A stretch of 46,336 nt of DNA from Candidatus Gastranaerophilales bacterium (GTDB lineage: Bacteria; Cyanobacteriota; Vampirovibrionia; Gastranaerophilales; Gastranaerophilaceae), in assembly GCA_944322555.1 (NCBI GenBank), contig CALUPJ010000106.1, positions 1-46,336 on the forward strand, read 5' to 3'. The notes under the pieces were generated by a model. The model did not search any database. It worked only from the letters and a program-made list of their open reading frames with translations, and was not told the origin of the DNA. Below, one piece after another: positions 34,660-44,531 of the stretch. Each line of letters starts with the position of its first letter. Positions within the stretch are counted from its first letter, which is position 1. The position numbers were made by a program, and so were the translations under genes.

Positions 34660-35723
34660 AAAGCACCTCCCATCTTAATCAAAACCGTAATAAAGAGATT
34701 TATGACAGAGAGCGGAAGCAGTATCGACCAAGAAAATTTTAACAAATCAAAGGAAGCAAGTCTCGGTAAAGCAGCTCTTATCCAAATCATAATAAATATC
34801 AAAATTCCGGCTTTCAAAAATAGCCAGAAGGCTTGTTCAAAATATATAAGAAAGGGAGAATTCGAAACATATTTCCCGAAAGGAGACAGATATCCGCCCA
34901 AAAATAAAATAGAGATAAACATTGAATTTGCAAACATCATGGCATACTCGCTAAGATAAAAAATTGCAAATCTCATGCCGGAATATTCCGTATTATATCC
35001 GCAAATCAGTTCACTCTCAGCCTCCGGCAAGTCAAACGGGCATCTGTTCAGCTCTGCAAGAATACTTATAAACATAATAATGAATCCTAAAATACAAGGA
35101 AATACAAACCAACCTGTTATACCGAATTTAGAAAATTGTGCAAGTGTAATATCCGTAAGATTCATTGAAGAAGATAAAACTATAACCGAAAGTACCGTAA
35201 AAGCAATCGGAAGTTCATAGCTGAGAACCTGCGCAATACTTCTCATTGCACCCAGAAGAGAATATTTATTATTACTTGCCCAACCTGCAAGAAATATACT
35301 TAAAACCGGGAATACCGCAAAAATCAAATAAAGAATTACATTCGTACGGGTATTTACAAACGTAAATTCCGCACTGTAAGGAAGAATTCCGAGAGCCGCA
35401 AACATCGGTACAAAGGCTAAAATCGGAGCAAGGTTAAAAAGAAACCTGTCAGCGTGCAGAGGAGTAACATTTTCTTTACATAAAAGCTTAAACGCATCTG
35501 CAACGGTCTGTAAAACACCCCAATACCCGACCCTGTTAGGCCCTTTTCTCTGGGTAAAAAATCCCAGAAGCTTGCGTTCCGCAAGAACAAGAACAAGAAC
35601 AACAACTAAAAGTGCCGCTGCTATTATACAAAACGGAATAAAATAAAAAGTAATATCTCCAAAAAGTTTCGAAATATTATATTTCTCCAGAAATTCAATA
35701 TATAAGAAGTAGAGATAATTCAT
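34653..35723 (-). CDS. nuoH: NADH-quinone oxidoreductase subunit H
   Basis: A 356-aa membrane subunit with about eight helices that helps form the quinone site. Recognised by LAERKLLGFFTQRKGPNRVG, FPVLSIFLAGWASNNKYSLL, AMRSIAQVLSYELP and ELNRCPFDLPEAESELICGYNTEYSG. Its start overlaps the stop of nuoD as TAATG. Confidence 0.96.
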   Translation of the reverse strand: MNYLYFLYIEFLEKYNISKLFGDITFYFIPFCIIAAALLVVVLVLVLAERKLLGFFTQRKGPNRVGYWGVLQTVADAFKLLCKENVTPLHADRFLFNLAPILAFVPMFAALGILPYSAEFTFVNTRTNVILYLIFAVFPVLSIFLAGWASNNKYSLLGAMRSIAQVLSYELPIAFTVLSVIVLSSSMNLTDITLAQFSKFGITGWFVFPCILGFIIMFISILAELNRCPFDLPEAESELICGYNTEYSGMRFAIFYLSEYAMMFANSMFISILFLGGYLSPFGKYVSNSPFLIYFEQAFWLFLKAGILIFIMIWIRAALPRLASFDLLKFSWSILLPLSVINLFITVLIKMGGALC

Positions 35724-36814
35724 TACTTATCAACCTCCGGCAGAATTATATCCAAAGACCCGGCTACGGCTATGGCATCATTCAGGTATTCTCCGACAAG
35801 CAGTTCTCTCAAAAGATTTACGGAATAATATGAACCCGTTCTCCATTTCAAACGGCAGGGCTTATCCGTTCCGTCTGAACGTACAAAACAGCATGCCAGA
35901 CCTCTCGGAGCTTCAATTTGTGCCGTATAATCTCCCTCCGGCAGTTTAAGATTAACCGGCGGTATAAGATGCTGCTCAAGCGGTTTTGCCTTCTTTAAAT
36001 AATCCAGAGCCTGTTTGATAATATTTATACTTTCCCTCATCTCCATAATTCTTACTTTATATCTTGCCCAGGCGTCTTTACCTTCAAGAACAATCGTCCT
36101 GAAATCAAAACCTTTATACAAAGAGTCCTGATTTCTGTAGTCATAATCAATGCCGCTCGCTCTCAGGTTGACCCCGGTAATCGCATAGTTTATAGCTTTT
36201 CCGGCTTCAAGAACACCTTTCTTTTCCGTTCTTCTGAGAAAAATCGGATTTTCCGTAATAATTTTTTCATAATCATTAATCTTTTCCGGCAGAACACTAA
36301 TGATTTCATTTACATCATCCAAATATTCAATATCTTTTCTTACACCGCCAAAAACAAAGTAATTATACATCATTCGCTGTCCCGTGAGTTTTTCAAAAAA
36401 TCTTAAAATCATTTCTCGCTCACGAAACGCATAGAAAAACGGAGAAACAGCTCCCAAATCCATTAAGAACGCTCCAACCCATAAAAGATGAGAAGAAATT
36501 CTGTTCAGCTCCAAAAGCATAACCCGTATTGCTCTAACTTTATCCGGTAATTCAATTCCCGTTGCATTTTCAATAATCCTGCACAAGAGCTCGGAATAGA
36601 AAAACCCCGCAAGGTAATCAATTCTGTCTACAGTAGGGAGATACTGAATATATGACATTTTTTCAGCCATTTTTTCCATGCCCCTGTGCAAATAACCGAC
36701 ATCAGGTTCGCATGACAAAATTTTCTCTCCATCTAGTTCAAGAAGCAGCCGCAATACACCATGCGTTGAAGGGTGCTGAGGACCGAGGTTTAATTTAAGT
36801 GTCGTTATTGTCAT
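35723..36814 (-). CDS. nuoD: NADH-quinone oxidoreductase subunit D
   Basis: A 363-aa subunit of the hydrogenase-like connecting module. The signature [20 protein letters not shown] is near the N-terminus; others are [16 protein letters not shown] and the C-terminal [19 protein letters not shown] end ([15 protein letters not shown]). It overlaps nuoC by 20 bp. It is a separate gene, not fused to nuoC as in E. coli. Confidence 0.95.
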   Translation of the reverse strand: MTITTLKLNLGPQHPSTHGVLRLLLELDGEKILSCEPDVGYLHRGMEKMAEKMSYIQYLPTVDRIDYLAGFFYSELLCRIIENATGIELPDKVRAIRVMLLELNRISSHLLWVGAFLMDLGAVSPFFYAFREREMILRFFEKLTGQRMMYNYFVFGGVRKDIEYLDDVNEIISVLPEKINDYEKIITENPIFLRRTEKKGVLEAGKAINYAITGVNLRASGIDYDYRNQDSLYKGFDFRTIVLEGKDAWARYKVRIMEMRESINIIKQALDYLKKAKPLEQHLIPPVNLKLPEGDYTAQIEAPRGLACCFVRSDGTDKPCRLKWRTGSYYSVNLLRELLVGEYLNDAIAVAGSLDIILPEVDK

Positions 36815-37229
36815 TCCAGGCTAACCTCGTATCATCCTGAACATAATCTTTTCTTAGAGGAAACCCTTTCCAATCCTCAGGCATATAAAGTCTCTTTAAA
36901 TCTTCATTACCGGCAAAACGAATTCCAAACATGTCGTAAATTTCATTTTCATCAGCTATTGCGGATTTAAAAATATCAACAATACTTTCTGCCTCATCCG
37001 TAACAGTCACGGAAATAAATAAGTCTTCTTCATCTACAACAGAATAAAGATGATATATAAGTTCCGTTTTGCCATTCCCGATATCACATGCCGTAATTTC
37101 TTTCAGCATATTGTACGTATAGTTATCAATAACAAATTTTATTACCTCATGCAGCTTAGATTTGATAATAATTTTGTTACCCTCTAAAATACAGTCATTA
37201 AAGACTCTTTCAAACTCTTCCCAGTTCAT
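36795..37229 (-). CDS. nuoC: NADH-quinone oxidoreductase subunit C
   Basis: A 144-aa 30-kDa-type subunit. The C-terminal signature [20 protein letters not shown] followed by [12 protein letters not shown] is typical. It sits between nuoB (4-bp overlap) and nuoD (20-bp overlap). Confidence 0.93.
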   Translation of the reverse strand: MNWEEFERVFNDCILEGNKIIIKSKLHEVIKFVIDNYTYNMLKEITACDIGNGKTELIYHLYSVVDEEDLFISVTVTDEAESIVDIFKSAIADENEIYDMFGIRFAGNEDLKRLYMPEDWKGFPLRKDYVQDDTRLAWNDNNDT

Positions 37230-37759
37230 GCAGCACCTCCTTTTACTTCCAGCAGCTTTCCTCTTTCGATTAAATTGGAAGTATGTGAATTAACAAACTC
37301 TTTTCTATTTAAAATTGATTCTTTTTTTATTTTCTTCTGCAATTTTCTTAGCGCATCCAATAATGCTTCCGGCTTTGGAGGACACATTGGCAGATAAATA
37401 TCTACGGGAATAATCTTATCAATTCCTCTTATAACGGAATATGACGTTTCGCAAAACATTCCGCCGCCGCATGTACATGCACCCATAGCGATAACATATT
37501 TGGGTTCCGGCATTTGCTGATACAATCTTAAAAGCACGGGCGCCATTTTATGCGTAATTGTTCCTGCACAAATCAACAAATCCGCCTGTCTCGGAGAACC
37601 CCGGAATACTTCAGAACCAAAGCGGGCTATATCATTATCAGAAGCAACCGTATGCATCATTTCAATACCGCAGCAGGACGTTGCAAACGTCAACGGCCAG
37701 AGTGAATTTGCTCTGCTCCAATTCAGGATATAATCGATTGATGACACTATAATACTCAT
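37226..37759 (-). CDS. nuoB: NADH-quinone oxidoreductase subunit B (N2 cluster)
   Basis: A 177-aa subunit holding the terminal 4Fe-4S cluster next to the quinone site. Cluster Cys residues are the pair in [10 protein letters not shown], the Cys in [10 protein letters not shown] and the one in [15 protein letters not shown] start at ATG 37759, which overlaps the nuoA stop (TAATG) and has GAGGTGG upstream; a GTG three codons earlier lies in that ribosome site. Confidence 0.95.
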   Translation of the reverse strand: MSIIVSSIDYILNWSRANSLWPLTFATSCCGIEMMHTVASDNDIARFGSEVFRGSPRQADLLICAGTITHKMAPVLLRLYQQMPEPKYVIAMGACTCGGGMFCETSYSVIRGIDKIIPVDIYLPMCPPKPEALLDALRKLQKKIKKESILNRKEFVNSHTSNLIERGKLLEVKGGAA

Positions 37760-38112
37760 TACAGCCACCTCAACATTTTCTTATTAATTGCATAGTACAG
37801 TCCAAAAAGCAGCAGAGATACAAATATAAAACCTTCAATAACCGCAAACCAGCCAAGAGAATCTATAAATGCGGCAAATGGATATAAAAAAATCGTTTCT
37901 ATATCAAATATTAAAAATAATATTGCATAGTTAAAATATCTTACGTCAAACTGTATTCTTGCATCCGAGAATGGAATAACACCGCATTCGTATGTAGAAT
38001 CTTTTACGGGACATTTTTTTCTGTACTGGCAGATAAAACCGGCTGCTACCATTGCAATTGCAAAGAGTACAGATAATATTATAAATACAGATATACAAAC
38101 TAATTCTTTCAC
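37759..38112 (-). CDS. nuoA: NADH-quinone oxidoreductase subunit A
   Basis: A 117-aa membrane subunit with three helices; first gene of the operon. Family motifs are [20 protein letters not shown] and [18 protein letters not shown] choose the GTG start at 38112 (GTGAAAGAATTAG), with GAGGA 9 nt upstream; a TTG at 38127 lies before that ribosome site. A possible minus-strand -10 (TAGAAT) precedes it in the 80-bp divergent gap with the TPR gene. Confidence 0.92.
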   Translation of the reverse strand: MKELVCISVFIILSVLFAIAMVAAGFICQYRKKCPVKDSTYECGVIPFSDARIQFDVRYFNYAILFLIFDIETIFLYPFAAFIDSLGWFAVIEGFIFVSLLLFGLYYAINKKMLRWL

Positions 38113-38151
38113 CGATTTTATCCTCAATAATTATTCTACTAAAAAATTTCC

Positions 38152-38160
38152 TGATATAAT
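38152..38160 (+). promoter_or_regulatory. Extended -10 promoter of the exported TPR gene
   Basis: TGATATAAT with the hexamer at 38155-38160, in the divergent gap upstream of nuoA. A second hexamer, TAATAT, lies at 38174-38179. No Shine-Dalgarno sequence precedes the ATG at 38193. Confidence 0.45.
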
Positions 38161-38192
38161 AGATATTATTATGTAATATTAAGATAAATTAT

Positions 38193-38843
38193 ATGCGACA
38201 ATCGATTAAATTTTTATTAACATTTTTTATATTCGGTATAACCTGCCTCTCATCCTTCGCTTATATAAAAAGTAGTTTGGAATATAATATCCCTGTTGAT
38301 TATACGAAACTTAACGAAGCAGAACTACAAGAAAAAGCCGGTTTTTATTATAATCTTGCCCTGAAATCCTGCAGTTTAAATGAAGAAATGACAACCGCTC
38401 TCAACTTGTACACAATACTTGCTCATAAAAATCCGAAAAATATCATATATCTTACAAGACTCGGAGAATTATATGATATTTTAGGCAAAGACCGGTATGC
38501 AAAAGGAGCGTTTTTTGACGCAATCGGCATTGACTCTTCCAGACCGGAACCGTATTTTTATCTCGGAGAGTTTTATTATAAAAGAAATATTTTTAAAAAA
38601 GCTTTAAAAATGTATAAAAAAGCTTATCTACACGGTTACACAAGGCATTATGATACGCTTTTTAAAATTGGCGACATATATGAAAAACTAGGAGATACAG
38701 AAGCGGCATTAAAATATTTACAACTTGCATCTCAGATAAATCCCAATTCCGAACTAGATAACAAAATCAAACGCACGGAAAATGCAAATCAACTTAATAA
38801 AGAATATTATTCTGATACACGAATCCGGATAAATGAAAGATAA
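38193..38843 (+). CDS. Exported TPR protein
   Basis: A 216-aa protein with a signal peptide (hydrophobic FLLTFFIFGITCLSSFA, probable cut after SFA). The mature part carries about four TPR units (IIYLTRLGELYDILGKDRYA, EPYFYLGEFYYKRNIFKKAL, DTLFKIGDIYEKLGDTEAAL). It should act outside the cytoplasmic membrane as a scaffold; there is no catalytic domain. It is divergent from nuoA and lies just before uvrA, which has its own promoter. Confidence 0.82.
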   Translation: MRQSIKFLLTFFIFGITCLSSFAYIKSSLEYNIPVDYTKLNEAELQEKAGFYYNLALKSCSLNEEMTTALNLYTILAHKNPKNIIYLTRLGELYDILGKDRYAKGAFFDAIGIDSSRPEPYFYLGEFYYKRNIFKKALKMYKKAYLHGYTRHYDTLFKIGDIYEKLGDTEAALKYLQLASQINPNSELDNKIKRTENANQLNKEYYSDTRIRINER

Positions 38844-38847
38844 AAGT

Positions 38848-38877
38848 TTGGTTTGTTAAAAAATCTTGATGTATAAT
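38848..38877 (+). promoter_or_regulatory. Promoter of uvrA, leaderless type
   Basis: TTGGTT (38848-38853), an 18-nt spacer and a perfect TATAAT (38872-38877), then TTTGGT and the ATG at 38884. No Shine-Dalgarno sequence is present, and an SOS-type (LexA) box is not evident by eye. Confidence 0.6.
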
Positions 38878-38883
38878 TTTGGT

Positions 38884-41757
38884 ATGTCAGATAAAATTAC
38901 GATTAAGGGTGCGAGGGAACATAATTTAAAGAATGTATCGCTTGAGATACCAAAGAACGAACTCGTTGTATTTACAGGAGTTTCCGGTTCTGGGAAAAGC
39001 TCGCTTGCGTTTGATACAATTTTTGCGGAAGGACAGAGAAGGTATATTGAAAGCCTCTCCACGTACGCACGTCAGTTTTTAGGCCAAATGGACAAACCTG
39101 ACGTTGATTACATTGACGGGCTTACACCTGCAATCTCAATTGACCAGAAATCCACCAGCAACAATCCGCGCTCGACCGTCGGAACAGTTACGGAAATATA
39201 TGATTATTTGAGACTTTTGTATGCTCGTGTCGGAATCCCCTATTGCCCGAAGTGCGGGAAACCGATTAAACCACAGACGATTGATGAAATTGTATCAAGT
39301 ATTCTTAAGCTTCCGGAAGGTACAAAAATCCAAATTTTGGCCCCGATTGCAAAAGGTAAAAAAGGTGAATTTCAGTCTCTTTTTGAAGAATTAAGACAAG
39401 AAGGTTTTGTAAGAGTTAAAGTTGACGGCGAGATTTATAACCTTGATGAGGATGAAATAAAACTTGCCAAAACAAAAGCACATACAATATCTGTTGTAAT
39501 CGACCGTGTTGTGGTGAAAGAATCAGCAAAATCAAGAATCGCAGACAGCGTTCAGATAGCTTTAAAGAAAGCCGACGGGGTTACAAATATTGACGTTATC
39601 GGAGGGAATAAATACACCTCGGATGAAAGCGGTATTTCAGATAAAAAAATTGAAAGTGAAGAAATCGTATATAGTGAAAAACTTGCCTGCCCGGATTGTA
39701 ATTTGAGCTTTGAAGAGTTGACACCAAGGATATTTTCATTTAATGCCCCCTACGGTGCATGTGAAAAATGCGGAGGTATCGGAGTTGATTTTAAAATAGA
39801 TCCGGACCTGGTCATTCCTGACAGGACAAAGAGTATTAATGAAGGAGCAATTTATCCCTGGAGCAAATCCTCAACATCTTATTATGATGATGTTTTATCG
39901 GCAGTAAAAAGTGCATATAATATAAATTTTGATATTCCGTTCGGCAAATTACCGCTTGAACACCAAAATATTATACTATACGGTTCAGAAGAACGTATTC
40001 CTATGCGGATTCGTGAGTTCGGCAGCCACAGATACCGCTCCTCTCTACAAAAATTTATAGGTGTAATTCCTTTCCTTATGAAACATTACAACGTAGACAG
40101 TGAGTACTGGAAAGCCGAAATCGAAAAATATATGATAACAACACCGTGCGAAAAATGCGGAGGTGCAAGACTTAAACCCTTTCCGCTCGCAGTAAGAATT
40201 AACGGCAAAAACATATATGAATTTTGTCTTATGCCCGTAGATAAAGCGTATGAATTTGTATCTGATTTATACTTAACTCTTTCTGATTTTCAGATGAAAA
40301 TCGGCAAACAAATTTTAGACGAGGTGCGCGCAAGACTTAAATTCTTATGCGATGTAGGTTTGAACTATCTGAACCTTGCGCGCACCTCCGGTACTCTTTC
40401 CGGCGGCGAAGCCCAGAGAATACGGCTTGCAACTCAAATAGGGAGCGGCTTGTCAGGGGTTCTGTATGTGCTTGACGAACCTTCAATCGGTCTGCACCAG
40501 AGGGATAATGACAGGCTTATCAAAACTCTTCTGAAGCTCAGAAATATGGGTAATTCTCTTATTGTAGTGGAACATGACGAAGAAACAATAAGAAATGCGG
40601 ATTATATCGTAGATATAGGCCCTAAAGCAGGAATAAACGGCGGAGAGATAATTGCTCAAGGGAGCACAGAGGATATCATTGATGCGCAAGACTCAATTAC
40701 CGGTAAATACCTTAGCGGAGAGTATCACATCCCGATTCCCCAAAAAATACGCGAAGGAAACGGACATTATCTTCAGGTCAGAAATGCGTTTAAAAATAAC
40801 CTTAAGAATATTGATATTGATATTCCTTTGGGTAAAATAGTCGTGCTTACCGGGGTTTCCGGTTCGGGGAAATCTACATTAATGCAGGATTTAATATACG
40901 AATATGCAGTTCACAAGCTGCGTAAAAATAAACCTAAACCGCAAGGTGTTGATGAAATTTTGGGTTTTGAATACCTGGATAAAATTATTGATATTGACCA
41001 ATCTCCAATCGGCAGAACTCCGCGTTCCAACCCTGCTACTTATACTGATGTATTTACACCGATAAGAGAGCTTTTCGCAAAAACAAATGAAGCTAAGATG
41101 CGCGGATATAAGCCGGGAAGATTCAGTTTCAACGTAAAAGGCGGAAGATGTGAAGCCTGCTCCGGTGACGGTGTTTTAAAGATTGAAATGAACTTTTTAT
41201 CCGATGTTTATGTAAAATGCGATGTTTGCAAGGGGAAAAGATACAATAATGAGACTCTTGAAGTCAAATATAAGGGTAAAACTATTTCCGATGTGCTTGA
41301 GATGAGTGTTAAAGAGGCTTATGAGTTTTTTGAAAATATTCCGCAAATTGCAAATAAGCTTAAAACTCTCAACGATGTCGGTTTAGACTATATAAAACTT
41401 GGTCAGAGTGCTACTACGCTCTCGGGCGGTGAAGCTCAAAGGATAAAACTCGCGTCTGAACTTAACAAAAGGGCAACAGGAAAAACGCTCTATCTTTTGG
41501 ACGAACCTTCTGTCGGACTTCACTGGCATGATTTGGACAAATTGATAAAGATTATTCAACAACTGGCAGATAATGGTAATACGATTTTAATAATCGAACA
41601 TAATCTTGATTTAATCAAAGTTGCGGATTATATAATCGATCTTGGGCCGGAAGGCGGTAATGCCGGCGGAGAAATCGTTGCCTGCGGGACTCCGCGTGAA
41701 GTTGCACAAAATAAAAAATCATATACCGGACAGTATCTGAAACAGTTTTTTGAATAA
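38884..41757 (+). CDS. uvrA: Excinuclease ABC subunit A
   Basis: A 957-aa DNA damage sensor for nucleotide excision repair with two ABC ATPase units. The first P-loop is [20 protein letters not shown] and the second [18 protein letters not shown] signatures are [12 protein letters not shown] and [12 protein letters not shown]. Zinc motifs ([29 protein letters not shown]) are intact. The start is MSDKITIKG, which is family-typical; upstream in-frame codons lie in the promoter. Confidence 0.96.
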   Translation: MSDKITIKGAREHNLKNVSLEIPKNELVVFTGVSGSGKSSLAFDTIFAEGQRRYIESLSTYARQFLGQMDKPDVDYIDGLTPAISIDQKSTSNNPRSTVGTVTEIYDYLRLLYARVGIPYCPKCGKPIKPQTIDEIVSSILKLPEGTKIQILAPIAKGKKGEFQSLFEELRQEGFVRVKVDGEIYNLDEDEIKLAKTKAHTISVVIDRVVVKESAKSRIADSVQIALKKADGVTNIDVIGGNKYTSDESGISDKKIESEEIVYSEKLACPDCNLSFEELTPRIFSFNAPYGACEKCGGIGVDFKIDPDLVIPDRTKSINEGAIYPWSKSSTSYYDDVLSAVKSAYNINFDIPFGKLPLEHQNIILYGSEERIPMRIREFGSHRYRSSLQKFIGVIPFLMKHYNVDSEYWKAEIEKYMITTPCEKCGGARLKPFPLAVRINGKNIYEFCLMPVDKAYEFVSDLYLTLSDFQMKIGKQILDEVRARLKFLCDVGLNYLNLARTSGTLSGGEAQRIRLATQIGSGLSGVLYVLDEPSIGLHQRDNDRLIKTLLKLRNMGNSLIVVEHDEETIRNADYIVDIGPKAGINGGEIIAQGSTEDIIDAQDSITGKYLSGEYHIPIPQKIREGNGHYLQVRNAFKNNLKNIDIDIPLGKIVVLTGVSGSGKSTLMQDLIYEYAVHKLRKNKPKPQGVDEILGFEYLDKIIDIDQSPIGRTPRSNPATYTDVFTPIRELFAKTNEAKMRGYKPGRFSFNVKGGRCEACSGDGVLKIEMNFLSDVYVKCDVCKGKRYNNETLEVKYKGKTISDVLEMSVKEAYEFFENIPQIANKLKTLNDVGLDYIKLGQSATTLSGGEAQRIKLASELNKRATGKTLYLLDEPSVGLHWHDLDKLIKIIQQLADNGNTILIIEHNLDLIKVADYIIDLGPEGGNAGGEIVACGTPREVAQNKKSYTGQYLKQFFE

Positions 41758-41773
41758 AATCAAAAACTTTTGA

Positions 41774-41781
41774 TATATAAT
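41774..41781 (+). promoter_or_regulatory. Likely -10 region of alaS
   Basis: TGATATATAATT contains TATATA and TATAAT overlapping, 32 nt before the ATG; AAAAGGA follows as ribosome site. A weak 7-bp hairpin (ATCAAAA/TTTTGAT) from the end of uvrA overlaps it. Confidence 0.4.
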
Positions 41782-41813
41782 TAATTCATAAATAAGAGTA
41801 AAAGGAATTAATT

Positions 41814-44441
41814 ATGCTAAAAGGAAACGAAATCAGAAAATTATATTTAGATTATTTTAAAGATAAATATCAGCATACAGTCGTTGAAAGTTCAAGCCTT
41901 GTACCTGATAATCCGACTGTTTTGCTCACGACAGCCGGAATGCTCCAGTTTTTGCCAATATTTTTAGGCATACAAAAATGTCCGTACGAACCGGCAAGAG
42001 CGGCTTCCTGCCAGAAATGCGCACGTGCGGGCGGTAAAGATTCCGATATTGAAAATGTGGGAAGAACCCCGCGTCATCATACTTTTTTTGAAATGCTCGG
42101 AAACTTTTCATTCGGGGATTATTATAAAAAAGAGGTTATTCCCTGGGCATGGAAATTTGTGACCGAGGTGCTTAAACTTGATAAAGACAGACTTTGGATT
42201 ACTATTTTTGAAACCGATGATGAAGCTTACGAAATATGGAGAAGTATCGGAGTTCCGGCAGAAAGAATTAAGAGAAAAGGGAAAAAAGACAATTTCTGGG
42301 GCCCCCCGGGAGCGTCCGGTTCTTGCGGACCTTGCTCGGAAATCCATTACGACCTCGGAGAGCAGTACAAATGTTCCGACAATTGCGGAATAGATACCTG
42401 CGAATGCGACAGGTGGGTCGAAATTTGGAACCTTGTATTCACAGAATTGTATCAGGATGAAGAAGGGAACCAATCACCTCTTGAAAAGAAAAATGTTGAT
42501 ACGGGAATGGGACTGGAACGTATAACAATGGTCTGCCAGGGTGTTGCCTCGACATTCGAAACCGACCTTTTAAAACCCATTTTGGACAAAGTTTCCGAAA
42601 TGTGCGGAGTTCCATATAAAAAATTAGAAAAAACCGATATTTCGCTGAGGATAATAACAGACCATGCAAGATGCGTAACTTTCCTTATATCTGACGGAGT
42701 AATTCCCGGAAATGAAGGCAGAAGCTATGTATTAAGAATGATTTTAAGACGCGCTCTCCGCCACGGCAAAATTCTCGGTATGGAACTGCCGTTCTTATAC
42801 AAGCTTGTTGATACCGTCGTTGATATGTATGGTGAAGCGTATCCCGAATTAGTTAAGAATAAGGCAAAAGTTATTGATGTAATTAAAAAGGAAGAAGAAA
42901 GATTTGCAAAAACTCTTGACAGAGGATATAAAATGCTTGATGAGTTTATTGCGGAGAAAAAGAACATTGACGGCGAAAGCGCATTCAAGCTGTACGATAC
43001 ATATGGATTTCCTTTTGAATTAACTAAAGAAATTGCCTCTGAAAACGGTTTAAATGTTGATGAAGAAGGTTTTAAAGCTGCAATGCAGGAACAGAAAGAC
43101 CGCGCAAAAGCCGCTGCCGCAAAAATTTCCGTGACGGGTGATATTAAATATGCCAAAATTGAGGATGAAGTTGGCTCTACTGATTTTGTCGGATACGAAA
43201 AGGATGAATGTTCAGCCAAAATTCTTGCCCAAATCGAGGGTGAGGGTTTTGTGGATGTCGTTTTAGACAGAACGCCTTTTTATGCGGAATGCGGCGGTCA
43301 GATCGGCGACAGCGGAATTATATTTAATGACAGTCTGAAACTAGATGTCCTGACAACTTTCAAAGTCAATCATCTTTTTGTTCACAGATGTCAGATTATA
43401 AACGGTGAAATTAATATCGGCGATAAAGTAACTGCAAGGATTGATTTGGCAAGACGTGAAGAAATCAGAGTTCACCACACTTCCGCCCACCTTTTACAAG
43501 CAGCTCTGATAAAAGTATTGGGTGATGAAGTTCATCAGGCAGGTTCTCAGGTAGAAGAAAACCGTATGAGATTTGACTTTACTTTCTCGCGCGCAATGAC
43601 ACCGGAAGAAATTCAAAAAACCGAAGATATTATGAATGATTGGATAGCGGAAAAGCTCCCGGTTGATACGAAAGTTATGGATATTGAAAAAGCAAAACTT
43701 ACCGGAGCAACAGCCCTTTTCGGCGAAAAGTATGAAGATGAAGTTCGTGTTGTTTCCATAGGAAATAAATGTAATTGCGAAAAAGACTGCAGCTGTCAAC
43801 AATCAGAAGTTATTTCCATGGAATTTTGCGCAGGAACACACGCAAGAAACACGGGAGATTTAAGGCTGGTTAAGATTGTATCCGAAGGGGCAATTGCAGC
43901 AGGAACAAGAAGAATTGAACTTGTTGTATCAAAAGCCGCACTTGATTATTTAAATAAAAAAGCTGCAATTTCTAATATTCTGGAGGCTCGTTTTAAAGTT
44001 CATACGGATGAAATTCTTGAACGCATAGATAAATTAACGGAAGAAAACAAAACTCTTTTGAAAGAACTTGAACAAACCAAAGCTGACATGGCAAGAGGTA
44101 AGTTTGCAACATTTATCTCAAAAGCTCAGGAAATTGAAGGCGGAAAATTATTTGTATCAAAAATAGAAAACTTTGATGCAGATGCAATAAAGGCCGGAAT
44201 AGAAATGCTCGCAAACAAACTCGGCGAAAGCATAATTGTTCTTGCCAACGAAAAAATGGTTGTTTCAAAAGTAACGGATGGTTTTGTCAAGAAAGGCATT
44301 AACGCAGGTAAACTTGTCGGTGAAATAGCCCGCTATACCGGAGCAAACGGCGGAGGCCGCCCGAATTTTGCACAAGGCGGAATAAAAGATGCATCAAAAC
44401 TTGATGAAATTCTTGCAAAAATTGAAAATGAATTTAAATAG
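41814..44441 (+). CDS. alaS: Alanine-tRNA ligase
   Basis: An 875-aa aminoacyl-tRNA synthetase. Class II catalytic features: TTAGMLQFLP, GRTPRHHTFFEMLGNFSFGD and the motif 3 region GNEGRSYVLRMILRRALRHG. Editing domain: HHTSAHLLQAAL with CAGTH in place of the common CGGTH. The C-terminal oligomerisation domain ends GGGRPNFAQGG. Two features are less usual: a Cys-containing loop CSDNCGIDTCECDRWVEIWN and a Cys-rich insert CNCEKDCSCQQ just before CAGTH in the editing domain, possibly a metal site. AAAAGGAA precedes the start. Confidence 0.95.
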   Translation: MLKGNEIRKLYLDYFKDKYQHTVVESSSLVPDNPTVLLTTAGMLQFLPIFLGIQKCPYEPARAASCQKCARAGGKDSDIENVGRTPRHHTFFEMLGNFSFGDYYKKEVIPWAWKFVTEVLKLDKDRLWITIFETDDEAYEIWRSIGVPAERIKRKGKKDNFWGPPGASGSCGPCSEIHYDLGEQYKCSDNCGIDTCECDRWVEIWNLVFTELYQDEEGNQSPLEKKNVDTGMGLERITMVCQGVASTFETDLLKPILDKVSEMCGVPYKKLEKTDISLRIITDHARCVTFLISDGVIPGNEGRSYVLRMILRRALRHGKILGMELPFLYKLVDTVVDMYGEAYPELVKNKAKVIDVIKKEEERFAKTLDRGYKMLDEFIAEKKNIDGESAFKLYDTYGFPFELTKEIASENGLNVDEEGFKAAMQEQKDRAKAAAAKISVTGDIKYAKIEDEVGSTDFVGYEKDECSAKILAQIEGEGFVDVVLDRTPFYAECGGQIGDSGIIFNDSLKLDVLTTFKVNHLFVHRCQIINGEINIGDKVTARIDLARREEIRVHHTSAHLLQAALIKVLGDEVHQAGSQVEENRMRFDFTFSRAMTPEEIQKTEDIMNDWIAEKLPVDTKVMDIEKAKLTGATALFGEKYEDEVRVVSIGNKCNCEKDCSCQQSEVISMEFCAGTHARNTGDLRLVKIVSEGAIAAGTRRIELVVSKAALDYLNKKAAISNILEARFKVHTDEILERIDKLTEENKTLLKELEQTKADMARGKFATFISKAQEIEGGKLFVSKIENFDADAIKAGIEMLANKLGESIIVLANEKMVVSKVTDGFVKKGINAGKLVGEIARYTGANGGGRPNFAQGGIKDASKLDEILAKIENEFK

Positions 44442-44447
44442 ATGTTT

Positions 44448-44480
44448 ATAAATCGGCGGAATTAATTCCGCCGATTTATA
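44448..44480 (+). terminator. Probable terminator after alaS
   Basis: A perfect inverted repeat: ATAAATCGGCGGAATT (44448-44463) pairs with AATTCCGCCGATTTAT (44464-44479). There is no long T-run after it, but the 3' arm is U-rich in RNA. It abuts the next promoter. Confidence 0.7.
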
Positions 44481-44509
44481 TTGAAAAACTCCCTCAAATA
44501 GGTTATAAT
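44481..44509 (+). promoter_or_regulatory. Promoter of the EF-hand gene
   Basis: TTGAAA (44481-44486), a 17-nt spacer, TATAAT (44504-44509). GAGAGG precedes the ATG at 44532. Confidence 0.7.
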
Positions 44510-44531
44510 TTAAATATCAAGAGAGGTTCTT

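Noticed and set aside
40483..40689. Minus-strand frame inside uvrA
   Set aside because: It is a shadow of the second half of the first ABC unit of uvrA, with no independent signal.
42108..42473. Minus-strand frame inside alaS
   Set aside because: It mirrors the conserved catalytic domain of alaS and has no start signals.
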